Assembly (NCBI GenBank): GCA_910589415.1
Contig: OU342630.1
Span: 72,970,186-73,034,185, forward strand
DNA length: 64,000 nucleotides
Reading direction: 5' to 3'
Source: Malachius bipustulatus
Lineage: Eukaryota > Arthropoda > Insecta > Coleoptera > Melyridae
A model generated the notes under the pieces. That model was not told the DNA's origin. It did no database searches and was given only the letters and a program-made list of their open reading frames with translations. Shown here piece after piece: positions 24,376-36,296 of the stretch (its first letter is position 1; every line of letters starts with the position of its first letter). Both the position numbers and the translations under genes were made by a program.

Positions 24376-26034
24376 TCAAAAAAACCTTCTTGCGCATCAA
24401 TCGCAGAAATAGTGTATTTTTATGCGATCCAATTTATGAATATTTTCACCGCTTTTTAAATTGGCTTTCTGAAATTTTCCCTAGTCAGGTCATATTAGCG
24501 TAGTGGTTTACTGTGAAAATTGCATTTCACTTCGTTTGAAAACGTGCCGTAGAATGGATTTTTAAATTTAACAAAACCAAAATAAATGGTAAAACTGAAC
24601 AATTTTGCCCCTTTTCCTTTGCCCGCCACTGGCTGACTTTACCTAAAAAATACTATTTTTTACACTACCTTCAATAGATTTGAAAAAGTGAAAAGGGAGC
24701 TTTGAAAACTGAAAATTTGAAATTTTAGAGGAATAAACATAATTTAAAAATTATTCGAATATCTCCGCCATTTTTCTTATTTGCTTCTTGAAAATTTTCA
24801 GAGTTAAGGGTTATTAGTATAGTTATCTATTGGAAAAATTTCAGTTCGATTCGTACAAAAATAGAAAAATAGAATAAACGGCTATAGAAATTTAGCCTTT
24901 TTTACCCTTTTCCTACCCATGCCACTGGCTTAATAATAAAAAAATGCAAATTTTATTGCAATAACTAAAATTTCAATAACTATTCTTCCAATAATGCTAA
25001 TTTTGTTTAAAAGTTTTTGTTTCTAACTTGCTTATTTAGAGGTTCAAAATCTATCAATTTTTCCTAAAATTTAAAAGGCAGCCATTTTGGAACGGCTATT
25101 CCGATTTTACTCAAGACCGACTACTTGCAGTTATATTACTACAAAAAAAATTTCAGCCCCCTAAATTGAAAACTGCGACCAGAAACCGTGCCTCATGACC
25201 GGTTTTTTTTTGGAAATTTGGAGGGACACCCTGTAAAAGTAACAAAACTTTAGGAAAATTATTTTTACGAAAATCAAACGTCATCTCTAAGTTTCACAAG
25301 AGTAAAAAATTTCGTTCATTAATCTTGAAAGGTGAAGCTACAGGGGCGTTTTTAAAATTTTAGAGAAATAAACATCATGTAAAAAAAATTCAAATAACTC
25401 CGCCATTTTTGTTATTTACTTCTTGAAATTTTTAAGGGCTAGAGGCTATTAGTATAGTTGCCTACTGTGAAAATTTCAATTTAATTCCTTCAAAAATGTG
25501 CTCAGAAATTGTTAGAGAAATTTAGCGATTTTTACCCTTTTCCTACCCACGCCACTGGCTTATTAATAAAAGTAATGCAAATTTTATAACATTAAATCAA
25601 ATTTCAATTAATTTTCCTCCAATCATGTTGATTTAGTTTCAAAGTTATTTTTCCATCTTACTCATACAGGGGTTCAAAAAAAAGCAATTTTTCAAAAACT
25701 TCAAATGGCCGCCATTTTGAAACGGCTCGGCCGATTTTGCTCAAGTACAATACCAGACCAGTTCTTATATATATATTACTCCCACAAAAATTTCAGTCCC
25801 CTAGATTGAAAACTGCGACCTGAAATGAGATGACAAAAACGGGATATGGGGAATTTTGAAAGGACACCCTGTAGAAGTAACGCGACTTTAGGAATTTTTT
25901 TCAACGAAAATCTAACGTCGTTCCAAAGCTTTACAAGGATCCAAAATTTCATTCACTAATCTTGAAAGATAAAGCTACAGGAGCGTTTTGAAAATCGAAA
26001 TTTCGCGATTTTGGAGAAATATATATATATATAA

Positions 26035-26071
<37 letters not shown>

Positions 26072-26225
26072 AATATATATATATATATCGTGGGCAGGTG
26101 AATTTTGGAAAACCACTTTTTCGTGATCTGGGGGTCATGATCGGTGGACATTTGATGAGTTTGGGTGATTTTCGAAAAGTAATGTCGTCCTCAATAGTGT
26201 ATTTTTTTATTAAAAAATACACTAA
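24376..26225 (+). mobile_element. Helentron/HINE-like element, copy A (1.85 kb)
   Basis: The element begins TCAAAAAAACCTTCTTGCGC and ends with a hairpin, TAGTGTATTTTTT TATT AAAAAATACACTA, followed by A, i.e. a CTAA end. TAGTGTATTTTT also occurs about 33 bp from the 5' end, so the 3' hairpin and the 5' region share a subterminal inverted repeat. Inside are two diverged tandem units of about 0.6 kb plus a partial one, each with TCCGCCATTTTT, CGCCACTGGCTTA, GCCATTTTGGAACGGC and GGACACCCTGTA. An (AT)n tract precedes the hairpin. Tandem core, microsatellite and 3' hairpin are the layout of DINE-1/HINE non-autonomous Helentrons. Confidence 0.6.
26019..26088. repeat. (AT)n microsatellite inside Helentron-like copy A
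   Basis: About 70 bp of AT dinucleotides with AAAT interruptions. The other copy has a shorter version at 39959-40000, so the tract differs in length between copies. Confidence 0.9.
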
Positions 26226-27244
26226 AATTCATTAAAGTTTCATGAGCAGGTAGGGGCTGGTTAGTGGTTGAAAGGAATCTTCCCTCTTGGATAGCTTAGT
26301 TTGACTGATTTATTGATCATTTATTTATTCTCTTGTTTATGGGCATATTTCGTTATTAAGTCGTTTTATTGAATCTTTATGGAAAACAAAAGTTTGAATG
26401 CTCAGATGTGATATCCGTTTCTTGATATGACAGGGTTTTTTAATTTCCAAGAGATGGTGTATAACTCTCTGTTCAATTTTAATCGTAATAATAAGAGGAT
26501 TTTGTTGGTAAACAAATGAGACCGTTTCTATTCCATGGTCCAAGATAACCTTTGACCACACAAAAGGTAACATAGATTATCATGTCCATTTTTCCTTAGT
26601 CCTCATATACCTGCATATTATACAGGGGTCTGTTACTTACAGGTGTTTAAAAAAACTTCCAGCATATTTCTTAGATCATGACTTCTGGTTTTTTCAAACT
26701 TCATTAGTTCTAATAAAGTTTTTTTGGAATGTAAAATTTCTCTCTTTTCAACAATAAGCTTTCAACGAAGGACAAACCGAAATTTTTAAAGCATCAATTT
26801 TAAATTCTTTTAAGCTTCATGAATCGATTCGTTTCCAAGTGAATATTATGCGTCTAATCATAGAAAACTTTAGCTATGATTTTTTTCTTCAGTAGGTAAC
26901 TTTGACATGGCGTGAAGAAAAATAAAGTCAAATTGACTTGCATCTCCAACGTCGTCTGGTCGTTGCTTGGGTAGATGTAGAGGTAATGTTTACGGATGAG
27001 ATCAACAGAACAGAGATACAATAAACATAAATGCTTGTTAACAAAGATTTCATGTAGGTAATAATTCAGGCTAACACATCTACTCTGGAATTTCCTGGTA
27101 TGGAAAGTTTAGCTATCACCGTAAAGCGGCTTACTTATGAATGAGTTATTTTGAGCTTAATAATGTCTTTGCAATGCGGTATAGTAGCATCAAGTGGCCA
27201 CTTCGTTCTATTTAAGATACGTTATCCTTCAGTTCTAGACTTAA
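26226..27244. other. AT-rich sequence, nothing recognised
   Basis: No exon, RNA gene or repeat boundary is visible. A minus-strand frame at 26573-26337 is not recognised and has no splice-site support. Confidence 0.4.
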
Positions 27245-27985
27245 GTAGATGGATAATCTCTAAAAAATGTACCAAAAGTTCATAAAAAATCTTATCTAAG
27301 ATTTTCCGTCAATAATTGTTAGTGAGGAGGATATTGAACATAAATTAAAAAAAAAAACAGTTCTGGAGGTGCAGCGTGTACCCCGCAAAAAATCAGTTTT
27401 CCTAAATACACTTTTACCTCCCATAGGGAAATTATTTTCAGGTACGCCATACGACTTTGTTATTTTAAATGGGACACCTGTATATTATTGCACGAGAATG
27501 ACAAAAAATGTTTTTTAAAACCTCTTCAAATCCCATTTTGATTTTTCTTCAAAGGTTGTTTGATTTTCGAGTAACTTTATTTTTTCTGGAGGCTGCGCGT
27601 CAAAAATTTTAAACAATCGAAAATTTCCGCATCAAAAATACAAAATTTGCAATTTCTTTAATATTAAATTACTCGAAAACTATGACATATACGGAAGAAT
27701 TACAGAACATATTTTTATTTTAGGAAATCACTCGAGCTTCCTTATTTCTAATAAATATTTTCTTTGATATTTCAAACGGGTAACGAGTTATTAGCAAAAA
27801 ACGACTTTTTTCAAGGGATGACTTTTTTGGGTGGGGGGGGGGGGGGGGCACACGTGCAGCACTGATTTTTGTGGAATATGTTCTATTCTTTACCTCTTCA
27901 CTAACAACTAATGAAGGACAATCTTAGATAAGATTTTTATGAACTTTTATTTGGTACATTTTTTTCTTTACCGACTATATGGACT
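27245..27985. mobile_element. Imperfect fold-back element with poly-G tract
   Basis: AAATGTACCAAAAGTTCATA and AATCTTATCTAAGATT at the left return as AATCTTAGATAAGATTTTT, ATGAACTTTTATTTGGTAC at the right. GGTGCAGCGTGTACC and AAAATCAG also recur inverted. A run of about 18 G (27831-27848) lies in the right arm. A stretch TTTAAATGGGACACCTGTAT resembles the arm of the palindrome at 34026-35011. Confidence 0.6.
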
Positions 27986-28029
27986 ATCTTATCAATTTTT
28001 TGAAAGAATGTAAAAAGCTTCCAAAAGGA

Positions 28030-28760
28030 AACCAATTAAGTATCTACTAATTAATAATTAAGTAATTACACATGCAGTGTTCTGACATCGTAATTAATTT
28101 GGTCGTTAATTGATAACTATAATCCCGATGAACGATATGCTAATTTCAATCATCGACAATTCGTTCGTCAACGTAAATTCGTGGGTTCGAAGAACATTCA
28201 CCTACCCTACCCACTCCTTCCCTTTTACCCGCACATGCAAGACAGAAATGAGAAGGTAGAAGGAAGAAAGAAATACTTGGTCAGCCGAAGTTCTTGGAGC
28301 AAGACGAGATTCGCAAAATCGTGTCGTATTGGACGGGTCGTCAGACATCCCCCAAAATTCGTGTTAATAACACTCGTAATAATTAATCGTATCGTGAACT
28401 TAAAATAACCGCGCCTAACAACCGTGGCTTATGATCGTGAACTTAAACTACTCGCGTTACAACCGCGGTTTAATCGTTAAATTAAGTGATTAACAACCAA
28501 ACATCAGGAGACAGAAGCAGACCGAAGGTCAGTAACTACTAACTCGAATTATTTACTGTGCATATCTACCTACTACTGTTTCCTTCAGAGTTAAAACCCT
28601 GGTCCTTCAGCCTATAATTGAACCATTAATTGTCACAATTTTGGGCCTTCACCCGCAACAAACATTTTCCCCCTTCGACCGTATCAAACATTTTAGCCCT
28701 TCGAGCCGTATCAAATACACAGGTTTTATGAATTTCGTTGGCTTACCATTTTGGGCTATT
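28030..28760. other. Unclassified block, possibly LTR-element leader debris
   Basis: Less AT-rich than its surroundings. It contains repeated CCTTCGACCGTATCAAA / CCTTCGAGCCGTATCAAA and CCTTCA strings near 28600-28710, reminiscent of leader regions of BEL/Pao-type LTR elements. No gag or pol frame, and no LTR pair, could be found. The open frame at 28181-28408 is not recognised. Confidence 0.2.
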
Positions 28761-28918
28761 ATTTTTCATAGGGATAAAATTTCTTCATGAGAGCCATTCC
28801 TTGGAATCATTCAGACTCAGGTAAAGTGTTTTGTAACCAGTAGGCTGATGTAGAAGACTTTGCAGATCAATCGAAACTACTTATTTAGCACGCTAAATGT
28901 AACATTAAGCTATTGGCA

Positions 28919-28943
28919 AAGAGAAAGAGAGAGAGAGAGAGAG
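28919..28943. repeat. (GA)n microsatellite
   Basis: AAGAGAAAGAGAGAGAGAGA and a few more GA units. A simple repeat; the overlapping short frame is not a gene. Confidence 0.9.
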
Positions 28944-29206
28944 GATGCTGCAATTCTTCTGAAATTCTACAAAGTCTCATCAACAGTTTTTCAATCGTAA
29001 TGTACCTAATACTATGTGCTCATGATAAAAGTAAAATCCTCAAACTTTCTAATACTTATAAAAAAGATATAACTTATAATGAGCTTATTAGATCCTAATT
29101 TAAAACTAGAAAATAAACCTGCTCTAATACCAAAACATTTTTGGCTTACGTAAATAACTGATCCACTTGCTTGAGAAGCTTTGTGTTGTGCTGAAATAAG
29201 ATTGCA

Positions 29207-29614
29207 TATAGTCCAATAAAGTCTAAAAAGTCATACGTATCGATTAAGAATACACATCCTTTTGATAGTTCGATTTATTTTGTTTCATATACGTGGTTTT
29301 TATAGTAACCGTCCAGTTTGTCTAAACACTCTATCCCGCATAAATAAGTATACGTCAACATTGGTTTTGAATGAGAATTAAATGCACAACACAGAGGATA
29401 GAATGTCATTACGTGAATAAATTTTATGTAGTTGTCAGTGGCTCTCAAACTGACGTAAGCGCTTCAATTCATTGTTTGAATGATTCCTTCAATAATTTAC
29501 GCTCGTTCACAACTTGACAATTAACTGTTTGACATTTTCTGGTGAAATTAAAAATATTAATTCGGACGGTTAGTGTGACGTCACATCTGACTTTTTAAAG
29601 TTAATCCTACTATA
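29207..29614. mobile_element. 408-bp MITE, copy 2
   Basis: Same ends and length as 22420-22827. Differences between copies are mainly substitutions, for example TATACGTGGTTTTTATAGTA in place of TATACTGGTTCTCGTAGAAA near 29287. It lies between AT-rich flanks with TATA at both borders. Confidence 0.75.
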
Positions 29615-29929
29615 CGTATCACATTTTTCTTACCTACTGATATCGCCACTTTTGTGACGGAAATCATGCCATGTCTCCTGAAACTTCACTTTAGCTGGAC
29701 CAATTATAGTTGAAATAGTTTTTTGAGCTTTCTCCCGCGAATAGTATTCGTGAGAAAATTTTAAATAATATGTTGAATTTGTTATCTCCTACTTAACTTA
29801 TCACGTAACTCACTCAACCTCGGGGTATGGAGTTTCTTAATTCATAAATAAAAGATCTGGTTCGTCCGCAAGAAAGTGTCCCTTAGAGCCATCGATTATT
29901 CACCCTCCTCGGGGGAGTACCTACATTAA

Positions 29930-30110
29930 AGCACACGTTTTTTCCTTCATATTGTTAGACATCCGAACTGAATCAAACCATCTACGAGATCTCCAGGATA
30001 ACTCCAAGCGACAATATTACCCAGCCATTTCTCCGCCTCCAAGCCGAAGGTGTCATGGAAAGAATACACGCTGGACCGATAAACTTGATGCAGGAAACTT
30101 CATAATATTA
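29930..30110. other. GC-richer block open on both strands, identity unknown
   Basis: On the minus strand a frame reads LHQVYRSSVYSFHDTFGLEA then EKWLGNIVAWSYPGDLVDGL before a stop. On the plus strand another reads LRDLQDNSKRQYYPAISPPP. Both look protein-like in composition, but I recognise neither and neither has convincing splice sites on both sides. It may be an unlinked exon or transposon debris. Confidence 0.25.
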
Positions 30111-30623
30111 ATACCTTAGTCAAGTTCAAAGCAATACACTTCAATTGGGCTGATTGAAGAAAAGAATTTCTTTAAATAGGTATTCTGCTTGTGGAAGAAA
30201 TAATAGTTTTAGAAATAAATTTAGAAAGCATTGTTTTAGCTGCACTTATTCTTCCGAAAAAGCAAAGAAAATAATTATATTATGAAATGACTACAAAATT
30301 ATGAGGTCGAGTATGTTCAAATAAGTCAGTATTTGTAGTTATTAACTGTATGCAGAGCAAATAGCAGGCCTAGTTGAAATTTGTCTGCCAGGGTCATAAT
30401 TAACAGGACTGTTATTTATTTTGTGATATCGCCCGCTTGTTGCTATGCAGGGTGTTAATGAATGGGTGTTACAAACTTGAAAAGCCTGTACAGTAGGAAA
30501 TGCAAAAATGAGTGAAAAATTTCCTATAGACATAGGTCGTTGGGGTTTTAGTTTACGGGATACATCAGGGTTCTTCGATGTATACATGATCTGCTGATAC
30601 TCCAACTGAAAAATTATTTAATT

Positions 30624-30677
30624 CAGCAGAGATCTGGGTGTGTTGCTGCCTTTTATCGAATAATTTCTTCGCCATTG
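30624..30677 (+). repeat. hAT-like mini-element, decayed copy 2
   Basis: AGAGATCTGGGTGTGTTGCT and TAATTTCTTCGCCATTG align with copy 1 at 20943-21003. The surrounding 200 bp (GTCATCTTA, CAAGCTTTTTGTAATGAAAC) also match 21060-21165, so a longer repeat carries it. Confidence 0.4.
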
Positions 30678-30844
30678 ACTTTAAAGCAAATTTGTTATTT
30701 TTTGTAGGTACCTCATTTTGTTTAGAGGAGAAAAGTCATCTTATGTTTTTCTTGTAAGTCTCACTGTTTTCAAGATATTCCACAACATGTGAGCCCGTGC
30801 AAGCTTTTTGTAATGAAACACGAATAACGAATTTGTGTTAAAGC

Positions 30845-30903
30845 CAGTGGCGTAGATATTTATTAATAAAAAAGCTAACGACACATCCAGATCTCCGCCA
30901 CTG
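30845..30903. mobile_element. 59-bp hAT-like mini-element, copy 3
   Basis: CAGTGGCGTAGAT at the left mirrors ATCTCCGCCACTG at the right. The whole unit is the reverse complement of copy 1. At 59 bp it is near the lower limit for a TIR element. Confidence 0.45.
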
Positions 30904-31220
30904 AATTGAAGAATTTTTCATCGGGAGTATTAAATCATGAAAATAATTCCATACTAAGTACTTAGGTATTTCCCAGGTAGCACTCGCGCTGATATTTTTA
31001 CACTTTGATTGCATAGCCCTAAAACTCCAGATGATTTTTACGGACGGTCGTTATTTTAACGAATTCTTAACGCCAACGAATTAAACGTTATTTCAAATTT
31101 AGTTTTAGGTAAATATTATAAAAAAATGTAATTCCTCGCCGTATTCTCTTTCTCAAGGTTATTTGCTAATATTTTAAAAATCAAGTTATTATGCCCAGAA
31201 AACAAATATAGCTATCTAGA

Positions 31221-31475
31221 TTGGTTAATATAATAAGTATATTAAAAATATTATTGATGAAATTAATTTACTCCTATTATTATGAATACTATGATGCTGA
31301 TCCTAAAAACCTAGACACGAGCAAATTAGAAGCTGACATAAATTTGTTATCTATCCATAATAAATATATCCCTTTAACAGATGGTGTTACACATGAACTC
31401 TTGAAAGTTATTAAAGACTATCGATTTTCTATAATAATACAATCTAGTGCAATGTTTCGTAATACTGAATTTTAA
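31221..31475 (+). other. Unrecognised 84-codon open frame
   Basis: The frame contains DADPKNLDTSKLEADINLLS and LTDGVTHELLKVIKDYRFS, less biased than the surrounding noncoding frames. I do not recognise it. It may be a fragment of a transposon protein. There is no promoter or splice-site support. Confidence 0.2.
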
Positions 31476-31939
31476 TAGACAAATTTGTTATGCAAATTCG
31501 TTTTGTGAAAAATACCAATATCGGTAGGCATTTACTGTGCATATCGAAACGCAAAATTTGCATACCTATATATTTATGTACGTACAGCACGAGTGATTAA
31601 GCCTATACGTTGGTTATAGGGCGATACCTATTCATGAAAAGAACTGCGTTATCGGATATTCCCCCATGATCATATTTGGCATTTGAAAAAATTAAATAAT
31701 TATTATGGATTTATTGTTCAAGTTTATTTAAATGCTGCAAAACCTGCTAGCGGAGATGATGTGATACACCGTCAGGGAGCTGATTATTTTCTAGACTGAA
31801 TACAAGGGTGTAAGTATCTTTAATATTGCGAAAAAATCAAAGACAGATTATTTGGTCAAAAATAAACAAAAAAATTTCTATCACAGTTTGTCCGGATATG
31901 TATCGTTTTTGATATAGGTATACAAGGTGTGAAAGAAAG

Positions 31940-32560
31940 AGAATTTTTCTAGTTGTTTGGGGAACTCTTTGAGCTATGGAAATCAACTTTTGTACATGTT
32001 ATATCATTGATACAATACCATTTTTTTTCATGTTTTTTTTTCATGTGACATTTGCGAAGATTTTAGGAATGAGCGAAATTTTTTTTTGCCCTTCATTTTC
32101 CGACACTTGTCTTGAAATATTTTTTCAAAAGTTTTCAAAGTTTTTCATCGTCAATGCCCTTTTTTCTCGAAATCCCCTTACCAGTTATGACCAAGGGTAT
32201 CTTTTTTGTGTAGACAATATTGGCGGGTCAATGTGCGTTTTTAAAATATCCATTTTCCCAGTGTCGTAGATATGAGGGACCAAAAAACCCACACAATCCC
32301 AAAATCCCCGCCACTGACATGAAAAAAAAATTGTCAGCATTAAAAAAATTGCTAATATCAATGAGGGGATCTGTACGAAAGTTGAGCTCTCTATCTTATA
32401 CGGCTTCTGAGATATCTTCCAAAAACTGGAAAAATATTTTTTTTTACACTCTGCAGGTATCTCAAAAACGGTACATTTCCGGACCCACGTTAATAGGAAA
32501 TTTTTCGTTTATTTTCGACCAAAGAATTTAAAATTTCGTAAGGTTTCAACCTCTAGCCTT
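31940..32560 (+). repeat. Dispersed repeat shared with 63560-64000
   Basis: Strings in common, in the same order, include TTTTGTACATG, TATCATTG, GATTTTAGGAAT/GG, CCTTCATTTTCC, TCTTGAAATATT, CAATGCCC, GCTAATATCAATGA and CTGTACGAAAG/TGAG. The copies are well diverged. A 58-bp hAT-like mini-element (32259-32316) lies inside this copy. Confidence 0.55.
32259..32316. mobile_element. 58-bp hAT-like mini-element
   Basis: It starts CAGTGTCGTAGATAT and ends ATCCCCGCCACTG, an imperfect terminal inverted pair of 13 bp. The middle (GGGACCAAAAAACCC) is unlike the copies at 20943 and 30845, so it shares only the ends and size. Confidence 0.4.
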
Positions 32561-33455
32561 GTGCGTTTTCAGTCATCTTAAAATAATAATAAAAAATAAA
32601 GCAAGGAAATTTTTTATCTAGGGTCTTTTTTTTATTTTTATTTTTTATTTTTTATCGCTCAAGTGCGCGAGATACTTTGGGAACGCTGCTGAGTAGGCGA
32701 CAATAATGTGCTATTTTTCATTCGGATATTGATGAAAAAATGTCCACATTTTTTGACAGCTGTCTTAACAAATATTTTTATCTCGATCTTCGAAAACATC
32801 TGATTCTGCAAAAAAATATTCAAACAAAAGTTGTCGTGCGGGGCGCCAGTTTTTGCATAGTTGTATCTATGCAAAATTTGTTGTATCATTACTGCAGTCG
32901 TGGAATCGGCGCGAAAATGACAACATCGCGTTAAAAATTAATCGCACCGATAAGAGTTTTCCTTAACAAGCTGAAATTCTGAGATTTGCTGTAAAACCAT
33001 AAAAAATTAATTTTCGGCAATCTTGACTTTGGGGCGAAGGAAGCTAGTTTTTTTTTTAATTTTCGCAGCTTCTTTTTGAAAATAGCGTTGTGAGTTGTGA
33101 GTAAGGAATACTTTTGTAATGCGTGAAAATCCCTACAAAAAATGTGTCTATGTACTTATTAAATGAAATTTTCTCAGAATTCAGAAAGAATAACCATTTT
33201 TTTTTATTTATGAAAATGTTAGAGATGTTTTTCAAAGCTCTATTTCGCTATTTTCAAAAATAGGTTGGTAACACGCCATGAAATCTAATTCACCCTCAGA
33301 AATCAAGATACGGGGAAAACATAAGGGACGGAGTTTAAAAAATTTGAAATTGCAAGTTGTTCTGGAAAATTCCGATCTTAAAGGTAATTTCACTCTACCT
33401 AGACTAATTTTGGTTTACTTGTATGAAATATGAAAGATATGTATAGTTAATATGA

Positions 33456-34005
33456 TATACAGGGTGATCAGTAACTCGCGCACTCAGAGCATGCTGTGGT
33501 AAACTTCACTTTTTAAGAGTGGTAAATTTTCTTACTGCAGTGTTGTAAGTTCTTTTCTTCCAAAGATATGACCATTTTGAAAAAAATAAAGGGGCAACAC
33601 TGCACTGAACATGTGAATAAGTTCGGGTTAGGTGGTATATTTCCATAGCAACGAAGGCATTTGAATATTTTATATTCTAAGTTGAGTTTAGGCGGTTGCG
33701 AACTACAAATTTCGTTCAGATTTAGGTATGGTATCAATTTCCAACATTCTCAATTCCTCTGTAAAGAGGTTTTGTGGAGAAAAATTGATGAATTATATGG
33801 TATCCGTTCCAGACATTACAGTAAACTGAATTTTTCATGAATTTTTATCACGGTTATTGAAAAATTACCTTTAAACTCGGATGAGGGAAACTCTGTAACT
33901 TGAAAACCAACCGTTGGATTCAATTTTTTTTTGCAGAATATCCTTAATTTTAATGGGCTCTATATCGCCCTGTATTCGGCGTGCGCGAGTTACTGATCAT
34001 GTATA
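33456..34005. mobile_element. MITE, 550 bp
   Basis: The left end TACAGGGTGATCAGTAACTC followed by GCGCAC returns inverted as GTGCGCGAGTTACTGATCAT with GTATA. The inverted pair is about 26 bp. The middle, AT-rich and noncoding, includes TGTTGTAAG and an ATCGCCCTGTATTC string close to the right end. Confidence 0.75.
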
Positions 34006-34025
34006 CCTACACGGTCTATACAATG

Positions 34026-35011
34026 TACAGGGTGAGGCGCGAGAACCTTAGGGCATTTTTATATGGAGAAGTCCTGGGAGTAGAAGTCTAAAAATTTGTA
34101 CGTGTATGATTTCGGTTTTGCCGAGCTGAACTAAAATATTCACAACCCCTCACCATTTCCGGTTATACCGGAAGTTACCATCAACTTTCTTATTTTAAAT
34201 AGGACACCCTGTATATTATTATATTTTCAGATTGTCTGAAAAAATGCAATAAAAATGGGGTTTACAGTTCAAAATTGTACCGAGTGGTTTATGAGTTATA
34301 AACAAATGAAAATCGCAATTTTCCATTTTCAAAGCAGCTTAGGTCGAAAACGGGTCAAGATATCGTAAAACGGCTTACATGTCCCTATCTTAACTTTTCA
34401 CGTAGTATCCTATGGTGCTGATGAAATTTGTATACAAAGTGATGAAAAATCAGCGATTTTCAAAAAAAAATTAATAAAAAATATTTTTTTTTGTAGGTAC
34501 TCTAGAGTAGTATACAAAAAGTTAGGATAGGGACGTACTCGCTTCGGCGGTACATATACTAAAATTGGAACGATAAAGAAATACAATAAGCCCGCTGGCT
34601 TCAGTGTTTGGGACCTAATAAACCATCTCTCACATTTAGTTTAGTTAGGATAGGGACATGTAAGCCGTTTTCCGATATCTTGACCCGTTTTCAAGCTAAG
34701 CTGCTTTGAAAATGGAAAATTGCAGTTTTCATTTGTTTATAACTCATTAATTGATCGTTACAAATTTAAACTGTAAACATCTTTTTTATTACTTTTTTTC
34801 AGGCAATCTGAAAATGTAATAATATACAGGGTGTACCATTTAAAAAAAGAAAAACATGGCAACTTCCGGTATAACCGGAAGTGGTGTGGGGTTGTGAATA
34901 TTTTAGTTCAGCTCGTCAAAACCGAAATTATACACGCACAAATTTTTAGACTTCTACTCCCAGGACTTCTCCATATAAAAATGCCCTAAGGTTCTCGCGC
35001 CTCACCCTGTA
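34026..35011. mobile_element. Fold-back element, 1 kb, with U6 insertion
   Basis: The left end TACAGGGTGAGGCGCGAGAA and the right end TTCTCGCGCCTCACCCTGTA are perfect inverses. Arms of about 430 bp share CTTCTACTCCCAGGACTTCT, the inner palindromic motif ACTTCCGGTATAACCGGAAG, GAGTTATAAACAA or its decayed form, and ACATGTCCCTATC. The centre holds the 108-bp retroposon at 34535-34642. The element is non-autonomous and begins only about 20 bp after the MITE at 33456-34005. Confidence 0.85.
34535..34642 (+). ncRNA. U6 snRNA-headed chimeric retroposon
   Basis: The insert begins GTACTCGCTTCGGCGGTACA then TATACTAAAATTGGAACGAT, which is the 5' stem-loop and following segment of U6 snRNA (about 41 nt, few changes; the stem bases GTAC/GTAC stay paired). 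After that the text (AATAAGCCCGCTGGCTTCAG, GGGACCTAATAAACCATCTC) is not U6 and not recognised. A 15-bp direct repeat AGTTAGGATAGGGAC flanks it at 34520-34534 and 34643-34657. Similar palindromes in the window show the uninterrupted target. This is the signature of LINE-mediated insertion of a U6/other-RNA chimera, as known for mammalian U6-L1 chimeras. It is not a functional U6 gene. Confidence 0.8.
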
Positions 35012-35019
35012 TATGAAAC

Positions 35020-36290
35020 GAGTTAGTATAGCCTGCTAATAACTCAGGAACTTTACTCCTGAGCATGGTGAACCAATCTTGATAGGGTGGTTTTGACTGA
35101 GAATAGTATAAGGGATTAAGGGATACTCTATAGTGTTGGTCTTCGAAACGGGCTGGTCCTAGTGATGAGGTTTGAAGGATCGATTAGTCTGTGTGACGGT
35201 GTGTGAAGTGTCAATCTTGCTGAGAAGTTATGGGTTGTTGGGTCGGTGATAACTGATAAGTCGGTAGTTTAGGACAAATCCGCACCAGAGATCAACTGGG
35301 GGCTACTGGTGGTGATGCAGCCGTTCAACTCGCAAACTATATCAGATAAGAATAATGACCTAATATAATACCGAACTAAAAATTTTGCTATTATGACATT
35401 TCACAAACTGTCATTTTTTTATTACTCCTGCTCGGTCTACTATTATTGTATGAGTATAATAATAATGGTCAATTTATGGGGCTAGAAATTGGCCAGAATA
35501 CATTTTCAGGTCCATAGTCGTAAGATCTAAAATTACTCCTTAAATGACCTAACGATTACTCCCTGTGTATACTTATCTCAGTCACTCTACTGCATTAAAT
35601 AGTATAATGTTGTGCAGTAAATATAGAAAATGTAATGTAAGCAGATTTCCAATCAAGATAACGGACGGAATATGCTTTCCTTTAGAAGCACACTAGTCTC
35701 GCTCGTTATCCGAAACAGCTAATACAAATGCCTTTGGAGTTACGATAAGCTGTCGCTCTAATAGTAATTGTCCTAAGTTCGTTCCTAGCAATTAGAGGTT
35801 CCTTAAAACTTCTCATTTGGTAATAGGAAAGGAATCTTCACTGGGATGGATCGCCGTCTGTGCAAGACAACGGCTGTACAATTTCGTTAAACTGCCACGT
35901 CCTTTCAACGACATGTTACAGACTAAAGTAGGTAATCTAAAAAGAGACAATATGAATGAAGTAATTTCGTGACGCATCTGGTGAGCCGCTGCAGGATCTA
36001 AGCCTAAAAAGTGGACGAAGTGTGAATTATCTACGGAGGGTATATTCATGTCAGGTGGACAGGCCGAAAAATAGAACTCTAGGAAAAGCTGCTACGACTC
36101 GTGTTTTTTAAACAGCTGAAATAATCAGAATAAGATAAATGAAGCGGGTGTGAGAACATATTCCAAGAATCTAAAAAAATAGCCTCTGCTAGACTAGCTA
36201 GATTATTATGGATATTTAGATCAACAGTAAATCATAGGGTATGGGAATAAGTCATTTAGAATGACTTATGTTACCTATACTTATTAACAG
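35020..36290. other. Unclassified block with one unrecognised frame
   Basis: The sequence is less AT-rich than typical. On the minus strand a 79-codon frame starts at 36049 with MNIPSVDNSHFVHFLGLDPA and continues AAHQMRHEITSF; I do not recognise it. Downstream text (AAGATAACGGACGGAATATG, TCGCTCGTTATCC) has no visible repeats. It could be transposon or LTR debris. Confidence 0.25.
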
Positions 36291-36296
36291 TTGGAC

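Noticed and set aside
25956..26222. Minus-strand frame with long Tyr-Ile repeats, and its counterpart at 39930-40133
   Set aside because: Translation of the (AT)n microsatellite and hairpin of the Helentron-like element.
34535..34575. Functional U6 snRNA gene
   Set aside because: Only the 5' half is present and the flanking direct repeat shows it is a retroposed chimera.
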